Shown here piece by piece: positions 11,729 through 23,279 of a stretch of DNA of 64,000 nucleotides. This DNA comes from Pseudoscleropodium purum (lineage: Eukaryota > Streptophyta > Bryopsida > Hypnales > Brachytheciaceae): assembly GCA_963969395.1 (NCBI GenBank), contig OZ017800.1, forward strand, positions 13,238,479 through 13,302,478, in the 5' to 3' direction. Every line of letters starts with the position of its first letter. Position 1 is the first letter of the stretch. Both the position numbers and the translations under genes were made by a program. Under the pieces are notes generated by a model. That model worked only from the letters and a program-made list of their open reading frames with translations. It made no database searches and had not been told where the DNA came from.

Positions 11729-12030
11729 TCTCACCTTCTTCTTGATTGAAATCTGAGTTCAATTTCACAAAAATTGAGTATTGGAGTCAGAGGAGAAGAG
11801 CATAAAAAGCGTGAGAATTAAACCCTAGAAGACCAAGGATTCACAAATGTAAGATGACCAATTCGATTGGTGATGTCGTCTCACCTTCTTTCTTGGTTGA
11901 CAACCTGAGCTCAATTTCATAAAACTTGAGCAACGGAGTCAGACGAGAAGAGCACAAACAGCGTGAGACTTAAACCCCAAAAGACCAAGGATTGACGATT
12001 GTAAGATGACCGATTCGATTCATCATATTG
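11729..12030 (-). repeat. Tandem duplication in the 5' flank of the LEA-2 gene (period about 150 bp)
   Basis: TCTCACCTTCTTCTTGATTG at 11729 recurs as TCTCACCTTCTTTCTTGGTT at about 11879. Each copy continues with TTCAATTTCA or CTCAATTTCA, a GAGTCAGA-GAGAAGAGCA block, AAACCC, GACCAAGGATT and TGTAAGATGACC. The copy nearest the gene begins about 10 bases upstream of the ATG, so leader and promoter sequence were duplicated. A weakly related stretch (GATCAAGGATTAACC, and AATCAGTGAAGAACTTTGCA) occurs in intron 1 of the helicase-like gene around 21900-22010. Confidence 0.7.
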
Positions 12031-13137
12031 TGAATCATGTAATTTGGATGAGGAAATTCTTTGTCATGATAATCAGCGAAGAACTTTGCATTTGTAGATC
12101 AAACAAGAAAGAAAATTGGACAAAAGAAAGTCACAAATGACCTACTGGAAACTGCTTAAAAAGAACATGAACACATAATGTACAAATAGAAGCCAGGAAT
12201 AACCTATTGCGATAACTTAAAGAGCAGCCGAGGGTTGTGAGCTCCATTGACTTGACAAACTCACTCCAGTTCCAATCACGTAATCAGAAAGGACCGAAAT
12301 TCCTAACGTGAGACTGACGCTATTTTTAGTAGTTCTTACTGATGCTATTTTAAGTAGTTTTAAGTAGTTCATTCGAAGACTTCCTTTTGCCAAATTTTAA
12401 TTAATTTTTGGACCAACCCATGCAATGTTCATGGTCAACTTTTCATTGTTTCTATTCATATAAAATTTGTCCTCATCCGACGAATATTTTTCCCAGTATG
12501 ATCACTTGAATTAGTCAGTTTTAAACCTTGGTCCTCCAGAGGTTAATCAAAAAGCTCGAAAAAACTATTGAGTGCACATCCTCGAGACTCGAAGAATTTC
12601 AGCGGGACTCTTTTTACTTTCTAACTTCTAATATTGTCAGAAAACCTCAGTTTGGAAAATTGTGCTCAAGGAATTTGGCGGACAACGATCAGAGCGATTT
12701 GACAGGCAAGCAAGCAATGGACATGGCTAAGGGCATATAGGCAATGTAGTGCCCAAATTCGCCTTGATAAATTGATCAACCTCCTTGCCAATAGAAGAAT
12801 CTTACGATCATCACTCAACCACTGAATATGTCAGCCTTTCCACATTCCCGGAGGCATCTATAACCGAAACACTAGAACAGGAACCAACCCAACATGAAAA
12901 TTGAAGGAATCATAATCAAAAGAGAAGAAAAATCTCACCCAAGAAAGTTCCGAGTTCTGTATCACTTCCACCGAGCGCGGCTACTTGACGAACCTCTGCA
13001 CAAGCAACGATCATATGAACACCGGACTCCACCCATTCCATAAATACTCGCTCCAACTAAGTCTAAGAGATCGGCGCCAAAGGCAGGCAAAACCAATCAA
13101 CTATAAATACCAAATCAACCGACAACATCGCCACGAA

Positions 13138-13140
<3 letters not shown>
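12031..13140. other. Intergenic, no recognisable gene
   Basis: Short direct repeats of TTTTAAGTAGTT occur near 12350. Short open frames have no recognisable domain. Confidence 0.5.

Positions 13141-13171
<31 letters not shown>
13141..13171. repeat. (AC)n microsatellite
   Basis: An uninterrupted run of AC dinucleotides about 31 bases long. Confidence 0.95.
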
Positions 13172-13172
<1 letters not shown>

Positions 13173-13711
13173 GAAAAAGTAAAAAAACTTCAATACACAC
13201 ACTTAACAGACACTTTCGCAGCCGAAGTAAAAGAGAGCAACACAAAGAATCTTCAAGACAGAGTAACAAAGCGAAGTACAACCATTCGTGAACTCAATAA
13301 ATTATAAACCAACATCGTCCCCGCGCGCCATAGCCAACATACCATTGCGAACACGATAATCCTCCACTCGAATCTTCGAACTTCACCTCATCAGCAACCC
13401 AAAACCTCTTCAAAACCTCCCCTCAAAGTCTCGAAAAAGCTTAGTCTTCACAATCACAAATCCATGGACAGTTGAAGTTCGTTCGTCTCCGACGTACGCC
13501 AGCGGCGTCGAAAACAGAACATGGACACCGCCACAAGAGTACTAAGCTTACTACAGTACTGTAATGTACAGTGCAAGGCTGCATACCCTGCTAATAATGG
13601 AACTCTGAGAGCAATGCGAAGACAATGATAAGTTAGATGCAGCAGCAACAGCAACAACAGCTTCTACAGCAACAGCAACGTCTACGACTTGCATGTTCAA
13701 GTATGTAGGTA

Positions 13712-13988
13712 AGGAAGGGACACCTAAAACCGTCACTTTTTTGTACTGTGAACGGTTTGTACTATGAGAGTGGATAAATTTTAGTATTTTTTGGTAGACA
13801 AATAGTTGGAGATGTCAATGCACAAGAGAACACATTTTTTTTTGGATATGTTCTACGCAAAAGTTATGAAGGGTCAAATTCCTTTGGTAGATGTTTCATA
13901 ATTGTTTCTTCAAGAATAGATACCTACCGATGCAAAAGATGTACATAGTATAATCATCTAGAAGTTGTGCTTTTAGGTGTCTCTACTA
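13712..13988. mobile_element. TA-flanked MITE, AGGTAGGTACYCCC family, diverged copy
   Basis: The left end AGGAAGGGACACCTAAAA and the right end (reverse complement AGTAGAGACACCTAAAA) are inverted repeats. The interior (GGTAGATGTTTCATAATTGT, then TTCTTCAAGAATAGATACC) matches the copies at 16116 and 25908. There is no coding capacity. Confidence 0.6.
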
Positions 13989-16115
13989 CATGTGCACCCA
14001 AAAAATCACTACCCAAAATACCACACCTATATTTGTACCCAAAAACCTGTCATATAAATATAAACCTAAAATATCAATCACTCATGATGTATACCATCAA
14101 AACATAAAAGTGTGTAAGATCTTGGTAGTTCAATCTGATAACCCTAAAGATAGTTTAATAGTAATAAAAATTCACAACTTATTCATACAATGTCCAAATA
14201 ATGCGAGCTGAAGTGCATCCAAATCCTCTTTCAATTGCTAGTTAGATCCAGTGAAAAAATCCATGTTAAAAAAAAACAATAACTATACTCAATTGTAAAC
14301 AAAGACAATGACAAATGCACATACCTTACAAGAACATCTACTTCTATATTTTACATTGATCCTATAAGAACGGACACAACCCAGAAATGACCAATGAATG
14401 ACTCTCAAAAACACTATAGAAACAAAGAATGCAGCAATATTGGTCCCAAAAACCAGATCATTTTTAGTTTTCGGCAAAGTCCCTTGGCAATAGGTCTCAT
14501 CCTCTCTTCCATAAGAAGAGAAAAAAAAAAAAAATCTTTTGTAGTTGAAAAGCTATTGAAACGCAGTTGACATGCTTTCCTTGAAGCCCTGCAGGAGTCT
14601 CCCATCATGTAGAATCTGTCAAAGGCCCCACCCTTACCATTATTGAGGTGCAAGTTACTAGTAAAGTGGTACAGTACACGGTTGTATTCATTATTTTTTC
14701 TGATTTCCCTATGGAGGAGCGCCGTACACACTGTCTTTTTCTTTTTCTTTTTCTTTCTCTTTCCAAGGCTTTTTGGGGTTGGTTGTGCCGTCCCCCATCT
14801 GGACCTACCTGCTTTGGGGAATGGAATGTAGGCCTTGCCTAGATGTTGATGGTGAAATGAAGGAACGTCGGAGATTTTCATTGGAATTTTTAATGGGGTG
14901 GGTCATGGTGTGTGGAATCTGGATGTAAGGGTTTTGGGGGAAATGGGACAAGGGTTTTTTTTGTTTTTTTGTTTTCATTTATTTGGGGGGCAGTGAGTGC
15001 AGTGATGCATGCTCTCTTCCTGGAATAAGTTCTGGTTATACTGACTCAATTGAAAAAGCTGACAGTTTTTTTTCACCTTTGGGGAAGGGGAAGAGGGCGG
15101 TTAGTATCGCGAGATGATCAAATTTGGAAAGTTTGAATTTGTATTTGGGATCAAGGATTTTGAATGAGTGAGGAGCAATGTTCAAGGATAATTGCTGGTT
15201 TGTTCATTGTTAGCTGGTGGAATTGGGAAAAAAAACTAGTTGCAATTTGAAAACATCGAGAAATCCATGGTGAAATAAACCTATTTGAAAAAAAAAAAAA
15301 AATCTATTTGGAGTCAACAATAGAGAAAAAAAAATTGGACTAGATACTTGAAAAATTGGTTCAATATGGGGAATAGTTGGTAAAACTCAAAAAAAATCCT
15401 AGCCTAATACTAGTGAGGAAGTTCATGGGATACAAAGCGAGTCACTCCAAAAATAGAGAGTAGATTTTTAGATTTAGCCACCATAGTGAAAAAAATTGGA
15501 GTTTTTGCACTTGAGCTTTTTGCTCCACTGGGTATAATATAGGAAGAATGGAGTGATGAAGTTATTTAGGACCGAGCAAGCGCAAATGAATGAAACATAT
15601 AATATGTGGATGAAGTATTGTTTATTCGTCCAAACCTATGTATGTTTGTCAAATGAGAGTAATATGATTTTTCAGATTTCTAGATGAAATACAAATGGGT
15701 CAGGGTCAAAAAGATAAAATGCTTTATATTTTACAATTCTTGTAACTTACCAATGTATGGAAAACAACAAACTCCATTACACTTGTTTTCTGAAATAAAA
15801 CTTTTAATTTTCAATTCCAAATTTCTTTAAAAAAAATAATAAAGAAGACATTTCTGTAAAATTGCAAAACCTACTGTAAGATGGATTGAAGCTTGTAAGT
15901 TATGTTATATTTATTGGGCCTTCACCATTTGGCACACCAAGTGGCCTTAGGTAGGTAACATAGAAATTTCTCCTTGTGATAGTTGTATCCACAAAGAAAC
16001 CACCTTATGATTCATGGCGAAAAAATTCCTTGTTACAATACTGCATATAAGTTTTTGAAAGAATCTAACTTTAGCCAATTGGAAATACCATTGCCTTGTG
16101 ATTCTAGAATCACTA
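13989..16115. other. AT-rich intergenic region
   Basis: No gene was recognised. A minus-strand frame of 155 codons at 14414-14881 includes a polylysine run translated from a polypyrimidine tract (about 14735-14762), so it is probably not coding. Several poly-A tracts occur near 14520, 15290 and 15825. Confidence 0.45.
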
Positions 16116-16400
16116 AGGTAGGTACCCCCAAACTGCCACTTCTTGTTGTGTACCTAGTTACTATTAATATAGTCAAGTGAAATTTTCGTAATTTTTTGTT
16201 GGCAAGTGGAAGGAGGTTCCATTGCACTCAAGAATGTATTATTTGGACACTGTATACAAAAATTATGAAGGGGCCAAGTTTACTTTGGTAGATGTTTTAA
16301 AATTGTTTCTTCAACATATTAGTACATATTGCTAGATATAAGATTATATGATTAATATTTGCAAAAGAAATCAATGTAAATGTAGACATTCAAGTTTGGT
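16116..16400. mobile_element. TA-flanked MITE, AGGTAGGTACYCCC family
   Basis: It starts AGGTAGGTACCCCCAAACTG after TA and runs parallel to the 25908 copy (TTGTTGGCAAGTG, GAAGGAGGTTCCA, GGACACTGTAT, AAAATTATGAAGG). The right end is degenerate, so the end coordinate is approximate. Confidence 0.6.
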
Positions 16401-16869
16401 TTAAGATCATATGATGAAAAGTTGCAAGACGGATTACAAATTTTGACCACTCCACCTTGTTTTCAATCTATGTTGTTTTATAGTAATTTTACTCTTGGAC
16501 ACCCAAAAAAATCTAGGGGCAAATATACTACAATAGAAACAAACAACACCATTTTGACAAAATCCAATCAACAAGGCAAGAATAATAAATATAAAAATCT
16601 TGATTTTTTTATGCCATGAGTATTGAAGCAATTTGAGTATCAAAAGAACAATTACTTAACAATTACTTGTACTTTGATATGTCATCCTTCATATGCCAAA
16701 AGATTTTTGTAGTATTAGCATTTGAAATCACACCTATACACATCTTTATCTTTCTCAAAAATCAAAATGCTCCTCTATCATGGTGAACCTCTTACATCAT
16801 ATTGGAACAAAATTGATCTAAAGGCATTCACTTGAGAAAGAAACACTCTTCTTAAAAAGCACAACTTTA
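16401..16869. other. AT-rich intergenic, nothing recognised
   Basis: Short frames only, sitting between two MITEs. Confidence 0.4.
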
Positions 16870-17172
16870 AGGTAGGAGGTTCTAAAAGCATACAAGTTCT
16901 AAAAGCATCCACCTTCTTACTTGTACACTGCATGTACATATTGCTTTTTAGTAGCTTTCAGCCATGTACAAAAAATGTACATTTTAGGAGGTGGACACTA
17001 TTAGAACCCTATGCCACTTCAGCTTCAAATTTTCATAACAAAGCTCCAAAAAATATGAAATGACTCGGATTAGATGCCAATTCTACTTGTCTTTCAAGGA
17101 AAATTTACTAAAAAATATTTGAAGAAGATTCACCTCCAGCTCTTAAATAGTCAGTTTATGGCCCTCCTACCT
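16870..17172 (+). mobile_element. TA-flanked MITE, AGGTAGGAGG family, 303 bp
   Basis: The ends AGGTAGGAGGTTCTAAAAGC and (reverse complement) AGGTAGGAGGGCCATAAACT are flanked by TA on both sides. The whole element aligns with the reverse complement of 60217-60542, including TGTACATATTGCTTTTTAGT, ATTTTAGGAGGTGGA and CAAAGCTCCAAAAAATAT. The two copies are therefore one family. Confidence 0.8.
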
Positions 17173-17554
17173 TACATCATTTCCCTTTCCAGGATTAACA
17201 TGTAACATACTACCAAACATCGCAGCTCCTTACTGAAAGATCCCATGAAAACAAGTCCTAATCACATGTAACAAAAGCAACCAGAAGACACTCGGGGTAA
17301 GAATAATGCACCCTTTTGCACATAACTCACGCATTTACAGGCTTCAGAAACCGAGGATCGGCAGGTGTGTCAGGTGTATGAAATCAACAACGTTGTCAGC
17401 AAAATAACTGGACCTATGATTGCATTTCACCTGCTACCTTCCACAACTGTGCTATAAATTGTTACAGGATGGCCTCGAGCACCCACTTCAGGTTTGTGTT
17501 AGCCTGAAATGAATACTATCTGAACAACTCTGGAAAAATGATTCGCAGCACATG
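17173..17554. other. Intergenic, 3' flank of the helicase-like gene
   Basis: Nothing coding is recognised. It is probably the 3' UTR of the minus-strand gene that ends at 17555. Confidence 0.4.
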
Positions 17555-20500
17555 TCATTGAGGAAGAAGAGCAGCAGCTTGTGCCAGGAGATTCAAAGGC
17601 CTGGGCACCGGTTGCCCACAAGAATCCAAAAGATCCGCCAGATCTTTGGCTTGCAATGCGGCAGCCCCACTACATACTGTCTCAATCCTACCCTTCAAGC
17701 TACGCCGCGCCATCGCTGTTAGAATGTTTGTGTAGTGATGTATGGGCCAGCAAAAATCGTAAATAATGGCCACTTCGACTCCGGCATATAACAGCGAATG
17801 GAAGTCGGTATCGAACAGTTCAACCCTTACACTTTCTCTCTCTTTCCTGTTATCACAGCCATTAAGATAAGCTTTAGTAAGCAGATATCTTATACAGAGT
17901 CAAGATGGAAAGAATACGATTCTCATTAAAATTAGACAGTTTCAGAAAACTTTAAGATAATATCATAAAAAGACTCGTCTCCATGGAGGCTTCCCTATTA
18001 TCATATGGAGCTCTCCTTGTGATGCATAGGGAGACCTCCCTATGAATGACGGAGAAGATTCTCATTATGGTGCCTAGAATTTCTTGAAAGAGTCTAGTAT
18101 AATTGGAAAAGATGATAAAGATACACAGCTCAAATTATAGGAAACCAGTAATAATAAACCCCAAAAGCAAATAAATATTTCTGCGTATTCCATACTTGAA
18201 GAAGCACATGGTTAGGAAAATCAGCAACCTGTTGTTCAAATTAGTTATAGGAGTCATCCAGCTACAAAACATTGCAGAAATAACAGAAGTAAACTAGATT
18301 AATTATATCAGAGTCTACTGCCTCGTAGGGAAAGGTCGCCAAAATGATAAGATGATCACAATCAATTCAAGCTAGAAAGAAGCATACCGTCGTCCTAGGC
18401 CAGTTTCGCCTAGGCAATCTGGGACGAAATTATGATTTCGAAGTAGCTCCTTCATAAGAGGATATTGCTCCCTCCCTTTCACTACAAGAAGTAACTTTCC
18501 AACTATTTCATCATTGTCCAGATCTGTCCGTAACTGCGCAAGAATCTTGTTTATCTGGAGCAACAGTGACATAGGCCAGGCGTAAGAGTGGCGAGAAATG
18601 GTACTAAATTGAATAGCTTCATTCCACTACCTTCCTACATCTTTCAAAACTAGCCAAAGACGGACAATGCTTAAAATCTTCATCAAGACAAATTAATGAA
18701 CTACAAATCCAGCTCATGCCATGATCTTACCCTGGTTAAAATCAAATACGAAATAACTGAAACCTAAAAACGGTGAAGAAAATGCAAGCGGTGAAAGAAT
18801 TTCAGAGATGATGTTAGTGAAACAAGGCAATTCAAGAGTTGTCATGGTCATATTAATGATAATACTTGATGTGGTAGCATAAATGATATTACGATAACCA
18901 GGGTGCTCCTATAAAACATTTGTCAAGATACGGTTCATGAAAGAATCACCTTTGATAACTTAGCCTCTTCCGTTGTCACAACAGATACCAACTGCGTGAT
19001 ACAGAAACTAGAAGTTGGTATATTCTCAGCTGTCACAGCTCGAAAAATCGGGTGCTGGAGCCAACTGAGAGCAGCACTAAGCACCTCCACCGGGAAAGTT
19101 TTGCTGATAACGCCAATCTGTACGCCCTTCCGAAGTTGCTGGTGGATACAGTCTAGTTGCTCTCTGCAACCTCCAGAAATTAGGTCATCTAGACCATCCA
19201 CGACCTGTGACAGAAAAGATCTTCCTGAATTAGTTTCCTCGGTGAGTTGAAATTGGCCATCACAAGGAATGAGTTGGTAATCGAAAACCTCCAGATTGCA
19301 CAAATCACTCAGGAGAGACAGACTATTTGATAGCGCACATAGATCAGCGCTAACAATGGCTAGATATTATTACAAAAAACTCTACTGCAAATGAGACTAT
19401 TTAGTGCCTTAAATCTATGTGTAATTAGAAAGTTTAAAGAAGCCACCTAACTAAAGATTGGTAATCGATGCTTTGGGCTTTAAATATAAGAGAAAGCGCA
19501 GCACTGATACTGACAGAATTAGACAAACTCCCACTTACCATATATGAGACTGCTGAAAGATTCACAGCCTGGAGAGAGAGCAACTGGGAAAGACGCTCAG
19601 GAGTTGCTATCAAGATTTCCGGTGTCTGCACAGACAGTCTGATTCCCAAACCCCAAAACATGAATCCAGTAGAAGGTCATATCCCGCACTCCCCAGCCCG
19701 GGTACCAAAGAACTCAGGCACTCAGGCACACAAACCAATCCTCACACACAGCTGAGCTGGGAAACAATACATGTCTGCAACACTATTATGCCGTCGCCTT
19801 CCACCACTAAAACTGAATTCAAAATTAATCTGTAGGAACCTACCCATTCACTTGCTGCTCAATGGAGGCATCAGAGTGCAGGCTAATCGAGTGGATGTTC
19901 AAAACTTTCTTGAGGGATTTGCAAATCTGACGAACCTGCAGATAAGAGACAAGAACAGTTCTTATTAAAGTAGCAAATAGGCAGAGCAAGTATTCACCGT
20001 TATTCTGAATACGTAACATTAAAAGTATCGACTGCACATCGACGCAATTCAGAATTGAGTAGCATAATTGAATGAGTGCCATGCTTGAGCAACATAACAT
20101 GCACCTCCGAAGGATAGGTATGTCAACCGTTGAGAAGCCTGTGACTAAAATGGTCCACAAGTGGTAAAACCCAGAGGAAGGTAGCTCAAAAGAGAATGAG
20201 CACGTAAAACACGCATCTACATTACGAGTTGTGCAGCTGAGAAGCTACAAGAGGCTCTACAGCTTATTTCATGCGACGGCTGTAGCTAGCTAATTTCAGG
20301 TTAGGCACTGGGCTCAGTTTTTGAGTAGCTACAAGCACTTAACATAGGAACCGACTCAAACTTTCTCACTTCACTGTGAATGTAGCTTGCATGGATGCAA
20401 ATGGTCTACTCCCTTCTGTCCAGAGCCAATAAATTCACTCTCATAATCTAAACCCCATAACTAGGTGCTGATGTAATCTAAAAGCATGTTGCGGTCAAGG

Positions 20501-22340
20501 AACTTACAGAGTGTGCTTGCTCCTTTGAGTTCACTAAGATTAAAGCAATGGGGCCACGCGTTGAACCATAATTTTTTCGGTGAACAGTAACGTGAGCAGC
20601 GGCCCCCACCGCATAAGCTTGAATGCAAGGAGTTCCACCACCAGCTCCCAGCACGCCAGCTGCTTCTGCACATCCTTCCCACCATAGTCGCTCAAACTCA
20701 CCGAAAACAAACGAACTGTCGTCCGCAAATTCTCGCTCTGAAATCTCAAAAATGGCGAGAACTGCCACCTGAAAGGCACGACAAGCAACGATACGTTCCT
20801 CCTTCGTCTGGCCATCTGCTTCCGTTAAAAAGCGATCAAAATTTAAATCCCAAACAACTTTCTTGAAAGGCGCTAAATTAGTCGTTCTGACGTCTCCAAT
20901 GACAGAGACTTTGGAATTTGATCGTGCGGGGCTCTTCTTATCCTTGTCAGTTTTCACGCCATTAGTCGCTCCTGATAATTTCTTCTTCAAAGTTCTCTCA
21001 AGTCTACGTTCTGTATCTCTTGTTGGTTCGTCATCTCCCCTTTCAGCAAACCCATTCGCCTGAAAGGAGTCACGACTCTTGTGATGTTTCTTTCTGTTTA
21101 GAAACGGGTCCTCTGGTGTGGGGAGAGAATAGCACATTGCCTGTAAACGAATTTAAACAAAATATTAGAAACACGTAAGAGAAAAAATGGGAATCATCCG
21201 GTTCTCAAATTAAGGCATCGAATTGAAACTTGAGAGCCTTGGTAGACATAAGGAGCACGTATTCCCAATGAGGAACCTCAGGTGTAACAACAAATGTCGA
21301 AGAGACTGAATTATAAGCAATGAGCACTTATTCCCAAAAGTTAAACTACATCCCCAAATTCGGACACGTAAACTAATCGTGGTTGCAGTGCAAAATCCGC
21401 TCGCAACAACCATGTAGCAGAGGTTAGCTTACTTGGAAACCTAACTCCCTATTACTTACCCTGCAAGTGCAGGGACACAGTAAGTCAGTTAACTTCTAGC
21501 TACCTCATTTTTCCTATTAGTGAGGAGGGGAATTAGCGTCACCAAAAACAATTATTTTTGTGGAAATGGAAACAATACAGTGATATTTCAATCTGCACTA
21601 ATTCGAACTAGTCTGACTTAGGTGAACTAGTGTCACACGCATTATTAGGACAAATCGGTGAAGTTAATGAACCCAAACACCGCAGTTAGCTCATAGGCAC
21701 TAAGGTTGGTCAATTGGTGCGGCCAGGGCCTAAGGTATCTAAATCCATCTCAAGATCTCAAGCATTCCAAGGATATATAAACCGATAAACTCAAACTTCG
21801 GTACATGAACAAGCAAGTACATGACCAAATAATATAGGAACAGAATCCAGGAATAGCTTGCAGCTTCAACAAAGCTACAAGAATTAAGGTCACGTGAGGC
21901 TAACTCCAAAAGGATCAAGGATTAACCAATGCAAATGATCATATAGCGACAGATATAATTCGGAAGAGGGTAAATTTCATATCACCAGAATCAGTGAAGA
22001 ACTTTGCATTGTATTGCTATTATAAATTCAAAGCTGGGGTTCAGAATCAGTGAAGAACTTCGCGTTGTGTTGCTAATATAAATTCAAAGCTGGGGTTCAG
22101 AATCAGTGAAGAACTTCGCGTTGTGCTGCTAATATAAATTCAAAGCTGGGGTTTAGAGTTTAGACACAAAAGTGGAAAGACTGCAAATACCTCACACACA
22201 CGTCGCGTCCCGGCCTTTCGACGCCGTTTATGCGATTGCACGCCCTCGATTGCCTCTGTGGTGCCAGCTCCTGCTCTCCGGTTGCGCTTCCGGATGGCCT
22301 TGTTCTTCTTCTTCGCCAATGCGTCATCTCCTTTCGCCAT
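17555..22340 (-). CDS. Degenerate DEAD-box RNA helicase-like protein, 7 exons
   Basis: Predicted minus-strand exons are 22340-22191, 21140-20508, 19935-19844, 19638-19539, 19204-18950, 18554-18388 and 17846-17555, with GT-AG borders and phases that fit, giving about 562 residues. The N-terminus is very basic (MAKGDDALAKKKNKAIRKRN), suggesting nuclear or nucleolar location. Family features include GPIALILVNSKEQAHSV joined to RQICKSL (the ARELA/QV region), then PEILIATPERLSQLLSL (motif Ib, TPGR replaced by TPER) and a C-terminal half ending YTNILTAMARRSLKGRIETV. The ATPase motifs are gone: GAGGGTPCIQAYAVG stands where GSGKT is expected, VVDGLDDLI where DEAD is expected, and VISKTFP at the SAT position. 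It probably keeps the helicase fold as a scaffold or RNA-binding protein without ATP hydrolysis; a ribosome-biogenesis role is a guess. Confidence 0.8.
18025..18044. repeat. Perfect 9-bp inverted repeat with 2-nt spacer, intronic
   Basis: CATAGGGAG and CTCCCTATG are separated by AC, inside the intron between exons 6 and 7 of the helicase-like gene. As RNA the short spacer would force a loop by opening the inner pairs. Confidence 0.5.
21986..22153. repeat. Three tandem 56-bp units in intron 1 of the helicase-like gene
   Basis: Units begin at 21986, 22042 and 22098, each starting CAGAATCAGTGAAGAACTT and ending AAATTCAAAGCTGGGGTT. Copies 2 and 3 differ at about one position, so the last duplication is recent. 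Confidence 0.9.
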
Positions 22341-22402
22341 CTCTACGAAGCCACTCTTCTGGTTTCGTGCTTCCTTTCACTGCGCAGATACCTTTGACCT
22401 AA

Positions 22403-22744
22403 ATACGCCGAAATCAAAGAACGTCTCTTCGTTCATATTCAGAGATTAAACAATTGCGCAAATGCTATGAACTTAAAGCGCGTACGCCAGGTCCAGAGCC
22501 ATTGTCTCCACGAAGTCCAAGCATCGTAAATGAAAAGCAAAGTCTACGTTTCGGAATTCAATTTGAAAACGACAGCCCGGCATCTGATGCAACGAAAGAG
22601 AAATTCAATAGAAAACACGCATTGGAAAAAAATTGCAGAAATAATAAAAATGCAGCTAAACCTGTGACGATTCGTTCTTCCTTGAAGCTAAACAAGAGAA
22701 ATGTGCGTGCTGTGCAGTCGTACCTTGGATGTGAATTCAAGTGA
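22403..22744 (+). CDS. Possible exon of a divergently transcribed unknown gene
   Basis: An open frame without a clear ATG start runs divergently from the helicase-like gene across about 60 bases. It reads SYSEIKQLRKCYELKARTPG, then EPLSPRSPSIVNEKQSLRF, and ends NKRNVRAVQSYLGCEFK. Composition is polar and Ser/Pro/Lys-rich and no domain was recognised. The frame is open upstream only to 22403, so it would need a spliced upstream exon or a non-ATG start. It may be non-coding sequence from a shared promoter. Confidence 0.25.
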   Translation: MRRNQRTSLRSYSEIKQLRKCYELKARTPGPEPLSPRSPSIVNEKQSLRFGIQFENDSPASDATKEKFNRKHALEKNCRNNKNAAKPVTIRSSLKLNKRNVRAVQSYLGCEFK

Positions 22745-22848
22745 GCTTCATCTCGCCTGCAAAATTCAAACTGATGAAGATGGAGCAGCACTGATGAAAC
22801 TTGCGTTTCCACTGCAGGAGAAGCACAGAGACAGAGAGGGAGAGCATG

Positions 22849-22870
22849 AACCCTAAAACCCTAAACCCTA
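22849..22870. repeat. Telo-box cluster
   Basis: Two to three imperfect AACCCTAAA units, close to the divergent gene starts. Confidence 0.6.
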
Positions 22871-22924
22871 GTCCTGGAATGTATGGAATTGTAGATTTTG
22901 CCAGCCCTTCAGATTCTACAGTAA

Positions 22925-23276
22925 GGGGCACTCACACATGGGCCGACCAAGTCGAGAGGCCGTGGGAGTTCATGGCCAAACTTTGAGCAAGAGTCCAAAG
23001 AAATGGGCAATGAATGGTAATAAATGGTGAAATTTGATGGACTCTCAACTAGAGTTTGGGTCACCATAAAGTGGCGACCTAAACTTTGATCGAGAATCTG
23101 TTGCGAAGCCATCATTGTGTAGGAGTTTAGCTACCATGTAGGCAATTTGGAGGGCGACGGACTTTGGATTGTGCCGCCTTGTGTGAAGGGTCTAGAAGCC
23201 AAATTCAGGGTTTTCTAAAATCTGATTGGTGGAAGCTAATGGATTCTCAACCTTTGGCCCATGTGTGAAGCGGCCC
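22925..23276. mobile_element. Tourist-like (PIF/Harbinger) MITE, 352 bp, TAA target duplication
   Basis: The ends GGGGCACTCACACATGGGCC and (reverse complement) GGGCCGCTTCACACATGGGC are inverted repeats with one small gap. TAA lies immediately outside each end (22922-22924 and 23277-23279). A three-base TWA duplication and G/C-rich termini fit the PIF/Harbinger superfamily. There is no coding capacity. Confidence 0.75.
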
Positions 23277-23279
23277 TAA

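Noticed and set aside
14414..14881. Open frame of 155 codons on the minus strand.
   Set aside because: It contains a polylysine run from a polypyrimidine tract and a poly-Phe run from poly-A/T tracts, with no recognisable domain.
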